Shown here: in pieces, positions 1-5,556 of the stretch | How the letters are laid out: each line of letters begins with the position of its first letter | Numbering within the stretch: position 1 is the stretch's first letter | Assembly (NCBI GenBank): GCA_964440605.1 | Contig: CAYTSW010000058.1 | Coordinates: 1 to 15,816 of the forward strand | Reading direction: 5' to 3' | Length of the DNA stretch: 15,816 nt | From: CAYTSW01 sp964440605 | GTDB taxonomy: Bacteria; Planctomycetota; Phycisphaerae; Phycisphaerales; UBA1924 | Notes under the pieces: model-generated | What the model was told of the DNA's origin: nothing | What the model saw: only the letters and a program-made list of their open reading frames with translations | Databases searched by the model: none | Program-made: the position numbers and the translations under genes

Positions 1-163
1 GCCGCCCGGCGGGCAATACGCCTTATCGGCTGTCCGCTGCCACCATGCCACGCACCGACCCCCGCCCCGCCGACACCCCCCCCCTCGAAGTCGGCGAGTC
101 GGGGTTCGATGCGTGGCATGGTGCAAGCGTACAGCCGATAAGTCGTATGGCCAGCCGGCAGGC
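1..163. repeat. 163-bp gap-free imperfect palindrome
   Basis: Base i pairs with base 164-i from 1/163 inward to 74/90 without a single insertion or deletion. I count 62 pairs in 74, with mismatches at positions 4, 5, 11, 15, 21, 34, 39, 40, 55, 59, 65 and 67. The longest perfect runs are 41-54 with 110-123 (14 bp) and 22-33 with 131-142 (12 bp). The apical loop is 75-89 and is C-rich. Pairing reaches the window edge, so the left arm may be longer. It lies upstream of the HD-GYP gene and has no convincing coding content. It could be a miniature inverted-repeat element, an extragenic palindrome family, or a structured RNA. No terminal transposase signature or target duplication can be judged, because the left flank is missing. 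Confidence 0.85.
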
Positions 164-275
164 ACTCGCTTCGCTAACTACTCGCCCCGTTTCTGTCTGC
201 GTGGCGCGGGCGAGGTGCACCGGGCGCGATGAGCGGCCGATGGGGGCTGCTGGTCTTGGAAGGGAGGAGCCAGGG
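164..275 (+). promoter_or_regulatory. Leader of the HD-GYP gene with strong RBS
   Basis: This stretch lies between the long palindrome and the HD-GYP start codon. GGGAGGAG at 262-269 is a strong Shine-Dalgarno sequence, 6 nt before the ATG at 276, and it decides that start. A 7-bp inverted repeat, CTCGCCC (181-187) with GGGCGAG (208-214), could fold in the leader. No convincing -35/-10 pair was recognised. Upstream in-frame codons back to 45 lie inside the palindrome and look non-coding. Confidence 0.55.
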
Positions 276-1505
276 ATGCTTCGAGTCTTGATGGTGCAGG
301 CCAAGCCCGGGATGACGCTCGCGACGCCGGTGCTGCATCCGCAGCGGCCGGACCGGATTCTGCTTCGGGACGGGTATCAGCTCGACGCGGCGGCGATCGA
401 GCGCTTGAGGAACTTGCGGGTGGGCGAGGTGTGGGTCCGGTATCCGTCGCTGGAGTTCATCGGCAAGTACATCTGCCCGTCGCTGATGGCGGCGCGTGGT
501 CAGCTCGCGAAGGTGCTGCAAGGCATCTTTGATCGCATGTCGCGCGACGCGTCGGTGAAGCTGGACTACGACAGCTACCGCGTGTCGATCCGCGACTTCG
601 TCAGTGCGTTACGCATGACGCCCGAGAGCGCGCTGCTGATTCAGAACATGGCAGAGGGCGATCACGCGCTGCTGCGGCACAGCTCGGACGTGTGCTACCT
701 CTCGTTGCTGATGGGGCTGAAGCTGGAGGAGTACATCATGCAGCAGCGCAGCCGCCTGCCCGGGCACCGCGCGAAGGAGGTCGTGGACTTGGGGCTTGCG
801 GCATTGCTGCACGACGTAGGGCTGCTGGCGATGGAGCCCGGAGCGTTCGACGCCTGGATTGAGGCGGGGTGCAAGGAGAGCGACCCGGGGTATCGAGAGC
901 ACGTGCGGCTGGGGTACGAGCGGCTGCGCGACGGACTCGGAGCCGCGGCTTCTGCGGCGGTGCTGCACCACCACCAGAAGTTCGACGGCTCAGGGTTTCC
1001 GATGAAAAAGGGCGACCCGGACCAGCGCGGGCTGATGGGCGAGGAGATCCACATCTTTGCGCGGATCGTCTTCGCCGCCGACCTGTTCGATCGCCTGCGA
1101 TTCCCGCACGACGGCTCGCAGAATCGTCCGGCGGTCCGGGCGCTGCGGATGATCCGCGAGGCGCCGATCGCGGACTGGGTCGACCCGATGGTGTCGTGCG
1201 CGTTGCTGCACGTGGCGCCGGCTTATGCGCCGGGGACGATGGTGACGCTCTCGACGCGCGAAGTGGCGGCGGTGATCGACTGGTCGCCGCGAGACCCCTG
1301 CCGCCCGACCGTGCAGTTGCTCGACGACGCGGAGAGCAAGCCGGCTGGCGAGCCCAAGCGCATCGACCTGCGGCTGCGGCGGGACGTGTCGATCGTCGAA
1401 GCCGAAGGGGAAGACGTCTCGGGGGACAACTTCGAGGTGCCCGGCGGGAACAACACGGCGGAGCAGTGGGACTTTGGCGCGGGGCAGCGCGCCGTGGCGG
1501 CGTGA
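276..1505 (+). CDS. HD-GYP domain protein (possible cyclic-di-GMP phosphodiesterase)
   Basis: The protein has 409 residues and starts at the ATG behind GGGAGGAG. HD-GYP proteins are metal-dependent phosphodiesterases that usually linearise cyclic-di-GMP in the cytosol. The N-terminal ~65 residues form the small leader domain common before HD-GYP in planctomycetes. The HD core follows: His135 in an HSSDV context, the His179-Asp180 pair (LHDVG), the His231-233 cluster, DGSGFP at 237-242, then GEEI, ARI and an AADLFD stretch. The metal-binding frame is therefore mostly present. Several signatures deviate. GYP is GFP, the glutamate of the usual HHE is Gln, the lysine after HDxG is Leu, and a few extra residues sit before GEEI. 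No receiver, PAS or membrane segment is seen, so it would be a soluble protein. It ends convergently, 73 bp from the adaptor gene. The family is certain; activity and substrate are not. Confidence 0.88.
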   Translation: MLRVLMVQAKPGMTLATPVLHPQRPDRILLRDGYQLDAAAIERLRNLRVGEVWVRYPSLEFIGKYICPSLMAARGQLAKVLQGIFDRMSRDASVKLDYDSYRVSIRDFVSALRMTPESALLIQNMAEGDHALLRHSSDVCYLSLLMGLKLEEYIMQQRSRLPGHRAKEVVDLGLAALLHDVGLLAMEPGAFDAWIEAGCKESDPGYREHVRLGYERLRDGLGAAASAAVLHHHQKFDGSGFPMKKGDPDQRGLMGEEIHIFARIVFAADLFDRLRFPHDGSQNRPAVRALRMIREAPIADWVDPMVSCALLHVAPAYAPGTMVTLSTREVAAVIDWSPRDPCRPTVQLLDDAESKPAGEPKRIDLRLRRDVSIVEAEGEDVSGDNFEVPGGNNTAEQWDFGAGQRAVAA

Positions 1506-1578
1506 CGTCGTCCTCGTGAATGCACTACGCGGCTGCGCCGCATCGTGGCGCCGCGCACCGGGTGGCGACGCGTCGCGC

Positions 1579-3204
1579 TCAGGACGCGTTGGCGGTGGGG
1601 GTGACGGCGGCTTGAGGAGCGGCGTCCTCGGGCGGGGTTTCAGCGACGGTCTCGTCGACGGGGCGGGCGATCTCGCCCTGGGTTGGGCGTCGGAGCAGCA
1701 CCTGGTCGCCCACGTTGAGACCGGACGCGATTTCGACCATCTGGTCGCTGCGGCGGCCGAGCGTCACGGTGGTTGCCTGATAGCGCCCGTCGCCGGTCGG
1801 GGTATAGACGAAGCTCGCACGTTCTTCGAGGAAGACGGCCTGGACGGGGACGTGGATGGCGTCGGTGACGGCGTCGAGGAGCAGGCGTGCTTCGCAGCGC
1901 ATGGAGGGCTTGAGCGCGAAGTCTTCCTGCTTGGGGAGGTCCAGAAGAATGTTGACGGTGTACTCGCGAAGGTTAGGGTCGCGCCAGCCGCCGGACTCGG
2001 CGACGACGGCTACGGAGTCGACCTTGCCGTCGAAGACGCGACCGCGCAGGGCGTCGATGTTGACGGTGGCGGGCTGGCCGGTCTCGACCTTGCCGACGAG
2101 GCTCTCATGGACCTTGATGGCGGCGATCATCTCTTCGCTGTTGGGCAGGGAGATGATTTCTTCGTTGGGGCGGATCTCGGTGCCGACGCCGAGGGGTTCG
2201 TCGGAGCGCCAGCGGTTGCGCTCGAGGCTGGTGGCGTAGACGACCATGCCGCCGGTGGGGGCGAGGATCTCGGTCGCGGCGAGTTGATCCTCGAGCTTCT
2301 TAACGCGTTGCTCGCGCAGGGCGAGCTGTCGTTCGGCGTTCGTGACCGAGGCGGTCTTGCGGGCGATCTCGCTCTCGTTCTTACGCCTGGTGCGGTCGAG
2401 TTCGGCCTCGGCCTCTTCGATCTCGTTGTTTTTCTTGGTGAGTTCCATCCGGCGCTCGAACTCGTTGTAGACCTTCTTGCGCAGGCGCGCTTTTTCGAGG
2501 TCGGCCTCGGCCTTAGTGAAGTTGAGTTCGTCCTGCTTGAGTTGGTCGCCCGAGAGGAACCCCTCCGACTCGAGCTTGCGTGAGCGTTCGAGTTTCTCTT
2601 CGAGGCGTTCGAGCTCGCGTTCGGCGCTCTCGATGTCGAGTTCGAGCTGGCGACGCTTCTCGACGTCGTCGCCCTCGAGCCACTTCTGTCTGTCGAGTTT
2701 GGACAAGTCGAGGCGGACTTCGGCCTTGCGCAGGGCCGATTCATTATCGGAGATCTGGATCTCCAGCGCGTTCCTCGCGGAGATCAGCTCACTCCGGGCC
2801 GATTCGAGGCTGAGCAGCTCGTTCTCGAGATTGTTCTGCACCTCGTCGGCGGACAGGCGCGCGAGCAGGTCGCCCTTCTTGACGCGTTTGCCCTCTTCAA
2901 CGACCTCGACAATGGTCGAGCGTGTCTCGAGTTCGGAGCGGATGACGGTGCTCTGCTTGGCCTGCAACTCACCGGAGGCGACGAGGCTGACGTCGAAGTC
3001 GCCCTTGGCGACGGTGTAGAGTTGCAGGCTCTTCTCGGCGGCTCCGGCGTCGCCGCGAGCCGTCCAGACAGCGGCGGCTCCGACCGCGCCGAGCACGATC
3101 ACCGCAACGAGCACCTTCCAAGGCACGCCGCCCAGGCGACGAGTAGCCCGTCGTGGGACGCGAGGGCGCAAGGAAGGTTTGACAGGGTGTTGTTCGGTGA
3201 TCAT
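1579..3204 (-). CDS. Efflux membrane-fusion protein (HlyD/MacA-type periplasmic adaptor)
   Basis: This 541-residue adaptor would bridge an inner-membrane transporter and a TolC-type channel. A basic N-terminus is followed by one membrane anchor at about 29-48. A split lipoyl domain follows (about 84-120 and 311-325, the second half containing ILAPTGGMV). Between its halves lies a charged alpha-hairpin coiled coil, about 121-310. The hairpin tip carries Arg207, Leu211 and Ser218 with R+4=L and R+11=S spacing. This is the RLS motif by which AcrA- and MacA-type adaptors dock to TolC. Beta-barrel and membrane-proximal domains follow (about 355-510), and the last ~30 residues are a Pro/Ala/Glu-rich tail. 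The ATG at 3204 has AGGA 9 nt upstream. It lies downstream of the TolC-family gene on the same strand, 139 bp away, so the two probably share a transcript. No transporter gene is adjacent in this window, so the substrate cannot be inferred. Confidence 0.9.
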   Translation of the reverse strand: MITEQHPVKPSLRPRVPRRATRRLGGVPWKVLVAVIVLGAVGAAAVWTARGDAGAAEKSLQLYTVAKGDFDVSLVASGELQAKQSTVIRSELETRSTIVEVVEEGKRVKKGDLLARLSADEVQNNLENELLSLESARSELISARNALEIQISDNESALRKAEVRLDLSKLDRQKWLEGDDVEKRRQLELDIESAERELERLEEKLERSRKLESEGFLSGDQLKQDELNFTKAEADLEKARLRKKVYNEFERRMELTKKNNEIEEAEAELDRTRRKNESEIARKTASVTNAERQLALREQRVKKLEDQLAATEILAPTGGMVVYATSLERNRWRSDEPLGVGTEIRPNEEIISLPNSEEMIAAIKVHESLVGKVETGQPATVNIDALRGRVFDGKVDSVAVVAESGGWRDPNLREYTVNILLDLPKQEDFALKPSMRCEARLLLDAVTDAIHVPVQAVFLEERASFVYTPTGDGRYQATTVTLGRRSDQMVEIASGLNVGDQVLLRRPTQGEIARPVDETVAETPPEDAAPQAAVTPTANAS

Positions 3205-3224
3205 GGGCGGGCGTCCTGTTTGGG

Positions 3225-3260
3225 CGCGGTGTAGGCCGGGGTCGCGGTGTAGGCCGGAGT
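3225..3260. repeat. 18-bp tandem duplication between the efflux genes
   Basis: Two head-to-tail copies of CGCGGTGTAGGCCGGGGT occupy 3225-3242 and 3243-3260. They differ at one base (G3240 versus A3258). They lie in the 139-bp gap between the channel gene and the adaptor gene, about 20 bp upstream of the adaptor start. The rest of the gap has a weak interrupted inverted repeat, ATACCGAA against TTCAGGTAT, at about 3269-3299. The unit length is a multiple of three but no coding role is apparent. Confidence 0.8.
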
Positions 3261-3343
3261 CTTTGTTGATACCGAAAGCCTACTCCTGCGTTCAGGTATT
3301 CCGACTCAGGGGTCAACTTCGGCGGAGGCGTTCGGGTGGATGC

Positions 3344-5329
3344 TCAGGCGCCCGCGCCGGGTTCGTCCGCTTCATCGGGGTCACCCCGCGGCACGACGGG
3401 ATCGAAGCCGGGTTCGGCGGGCGGGTCGGGGACCGGCCCGAGGTCTTCGATGGACTCGGGGTCGTCGTCCGGATCGCCCGTCGCGGGAGGGACGCCGACT
3501 TCGGGGGCGTCCTCATCTTCCGGCGCGGCGTCGTCGCCCGGGGCGCCGCGGAAGGGCTGGAAGGGGCGGGCGAGTTCGTCATCGTCTTCACGCTCGAAGC
3601 GGATGTCCATGCCCGAGGGCGGGAGCAGCAAGCCCTCGGGCCCGACGCGGAGTTGGCCGGTGGCGAGGAGGTACTCGAGGATGGCGACGCGCAGGTCGCG
3701 TCGGGCGTTGTCGAGGGCGTTTTCGGTCGCGAGCGCGTCGGCCTGGGCGTCGAGGAGGTCCTGGGTGTCGATCTCGTCGCGCTTGATCTCGAGTTCTTCC
3801 AGACGCCGACGGTTGATCTCCACCGCGAGACTCTGGAGCACGAGGGCGTTACGGGCGCGTTCGATTTCGCGGACGGAGGCCCTGGCGTCGAGGATGATGT
3901 TGTCGCGGACGAGGGTGCGGTCGCGCACGGCCCGCTGGAGATTGATGATCGAGGCGCGGAGGTTGAGGCGCTCGATCTCCCGGTCGAGGGGCAGGCCGAA
4001 GGTGACCGAGAGGCCGTAGTTCGTGTCGTCGAGGTCGTAGTTGGGCCGGCTGGACTCGTTGGGCTCGTCGTCGGTTTCGAGGGCGGCGGTCATGGCGAGG
4101 TTGAGGTCGGGCAGGAGCTGGTTCTTGGCGTTGCGGACGCCGCGGCGCTGGTCGTCGACCTGGTCGATGACGTTCTGGTAGTCGAGTCGGTAGGTGAGCG
4201 CGAGGCGCGAGGCCTGTTCGGGGGAGATGTCGGGCTCGGGGAGGGTGAGGGCATCGGGGACGACGACGAGGTTGGTGGTGACGGGCAGGCCGAGGCGGAT
4301 CTTGAAGCGATCGAGGGCGAGGCGATAGCCCTCGCGCAGGCTCTCGAGCTGGTCGCGGGCGGAGAGCAGCGACTGCTGGACGTTCTGCGATTCGAACGAC
4401 GCCAGGCGCTCGGCTTCGACCAGCGCCTGGCGCTGGCGGAAGAGCTGCTGGACGTTGAAGACCTGGCGCTTCTGGTTGCGAATGGTGCCGAGGGAGGCGA
4501 CGAGATCGAAGTAGTCCGAGGCGACGTCGACGAGGAAGGTGCGTCGGAAGCGGGCGAAGTTGCGGGCGGCGTAGACGACATTGCGCGAGGACTGGATGAG
4601 CTCTTCCTGAGCGATGAGCCCGGCGTCGCGCAGCAGCGGGATGTTGGCGCTGAGGATGAGTTGGGAGGACTGGGTGTAATCGTCGCCGGCGATGTCGATG
4701 AGCTGCTGGGCGGCCTGGGTGACGTAGCGGGCCTCGATCTCGCCGCCGTAGGGCAGGCGCTGGGTAGCGCGGAGTTCGTTGATGATGTTCAGGGCGGTGG
4801 TGTAGCGCCCGTCGATTGACTCGAAGTCTGAGCTGAAGGTGGTGTCGTTGAAGAAGCGGGGCGTCCAGAGGTGGCGCTCGATGAGGTAGTTGATGACCGA
4901 GAAGATGTACTCTTCTTCGGCATTGAGGTATTCGCGGGAGGTCTCCTGAGCGATCTGGAGCACATCTTCGATGCCCACGAAGAGCGGCTCGCCGTCGGGT
5001 CGCCCGAAGCTGGCCAGGCGGGCGAGCACGTCGCGATCGGGGTCGCCGGGGTCGAACCGCAACTCGGCGGCCGGGGGATTGACCGTGTCGGGGTAGCGTT
5101 CGACGCCCGCGTCCGAGCGCGTCGCTTCGTCGACGTCGGGCGCGCGGAGGCGTGGGGGACGCGCACCCATGTCGGACGATCGCTCGAGCAGGACGCGGTC
5201 GATGCGTCGATCGACGGCGTCGAGGTTGGCGCAGGCGGCCAGAGCGGCGGTGCAGCAGGCCAGCAGCGACACAAGCGCGGCTCGGAGTCGGCTCGGCCGC
5301 TCGTGCAACAGGTCTCCCGTGAGGTGCAT
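3344..5329 (-). CDS. TolC/OprM-family outer-membrane efflux lipoprotein
   Basis: The protein has 661 residues. A signal peptide with a lipobox (hydrophobic stretch about 16-32, then LAAC with Cys33) predicts a lipid-anchored channel, as in OprM/NodT relatives. The body contains the two TolC repeats: long amphipathic helices (for example around SARDQLESLREGYRLALDRF and NARRDLRVAILEYLLATGQLR) alternating with beta-strand segments. Family members are trimers forming the outer-membrane barrel and periplasmic tunnel of tripartite pumps. The ATG at 5329 is chosen because it gives the complete signal peptide, although no good Shine-Dalgarno precedes it. The gene is larger than usual for two reasons: about 100 residues between the lipid anchor and the first repeat, and a C-terminal tail (about 573-661) that is strongly acidic and proline-rich. 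The adaptor gene follows on the same strand. A divergent GH35-like gene starts 227 bp upstream. Confidence 0.9.
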   Translation of the reverse strand: MHLTGDLLHERPSRLRAALVSLLACCTAALAACANLDAVDRRIDRVLLERSSDMGARPPRLRAPDVDEATRSDAGVERYPDTVNPPAAELRFDPGDPDRDVLARLASFGRPDGEPLFVGIEDVLQIAQETSREYLNAEEEYIFSVINYLIERHLWTPRFFNDTTFSSDFESIDGRYTTALNIINELRATQRLPYGGEIEARYVTQAAQQLIDIAGDDYTQSSQLILSANIPLLRDAGLIAQEELIQSSRNVVYAARNFARFRRTFLVDVASDYFDLVASLGTIRNQKRQVFNVQQLFRQRQALVEAERLASFESQNVQQSLLSARDQLESLREGYRLALDRFKIRLGLPVTTNLVVVPDALTLPEPDISPEQASRLALTYRLDYQNVIDQVDDQRRGVRNAKNQLLPDLNLAMTAALETDDEPNESSRPNYDLDDTNYGLSVTFGLPLDREIERLNLRASIINLQRAVRDRTLVRDNIILDARASVREIERARNALVLQSLAVEINRRRLEELEIKRDEIDTQDLLDAQADALATENALDNARRDLRVAILEYLLATGQLRVGPEGLLLPPSGMDIRFEREDDDELARPFQPFRGAPGDDAAPEDEDAPEVGVPPATGDPDDDPESIEDLGPVPDPPAEPGFDPVVPRGDPDEADEPGAGA

Positions 5330-5556
5330 GGCGGCCCAGTGTACGGGTGAGGCGGGTCGGCGTTGCGGGCGCGAGGGCGGGTAAGGGGATCGTGGCGCGT
5401 ATCGGCGCGTTGCGGGAGCGTTCAGGCGCTCCTAGGCTTGAGGTTCTGCTGCGCGGGCCGGACCGAGCTGCGCGCCCCACTGTTCTCCTCCGCCTTACTC
5501 CGCTGCTCTCCAAGCCGCCCGTCCGGGCCGCGCCTTCGGGAAGGACCTCTTCAAGC
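5330..5556. promoter_or_regulatory. Divergent intergenic region between TolC-type and GH35-like genes
   Basis: Both flanking genes are transcribed outward from this 226-bp region, so promoters for both strands are expected here. I could not recognise a confident -35/-10 pair on either strand. A perfect 6-bp inverted repeat, GGAGCG (5415-5420) with CGCTCC (5427-5432) and a 6-nt spacer, could be an operator half-site pair or a small hairpin. AAGGA at 5541-5545 is the probable ribosome binding site of the GH35-like gene, 11 nt before its ATG. Confidence 0.45.

Noticed and set aside
1..163. Integron attC recombination site
   Set aside because: attC sites are mostly shorter and carry conserved GTTRRRY and RYYYAAC boxes at the ends. 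These were not seen, and no integrase or cassette array is nearby.
45..275. An N-terminal extension of the HD-GYP protein by 77 residues from an upstream in-frame ATG
   Set aside because: The upstream ATG and much of the extension lie inside the long palindrome, and the extra residues resemble no domain. A strong ribosome binding site directly precedes the ATG at 276.
1529..1541. Hairpin GCGGC-TGC-GCCGC between the convergent HD-GYP and adaptor genes as a bidirectional terminator
   Set aside because: The stem is only 5 bp with a 3-nt loop and there is no T tract on either strand.
3225..3260. CRISPR-like repeat
   Set aside because: There are only two directly adjacent 18-bp copies with no spacer, and no cas gene is present.
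3179..4819. Long + strand open frame opposite the efflux genes
   Set aside because: It is a mirror frame typical of high-GC coding DNA. The - strand translations have clear lipoprotein, TolC and adaptor signatures, and the + frame has low-complexity Gly/Val/Glu composition.
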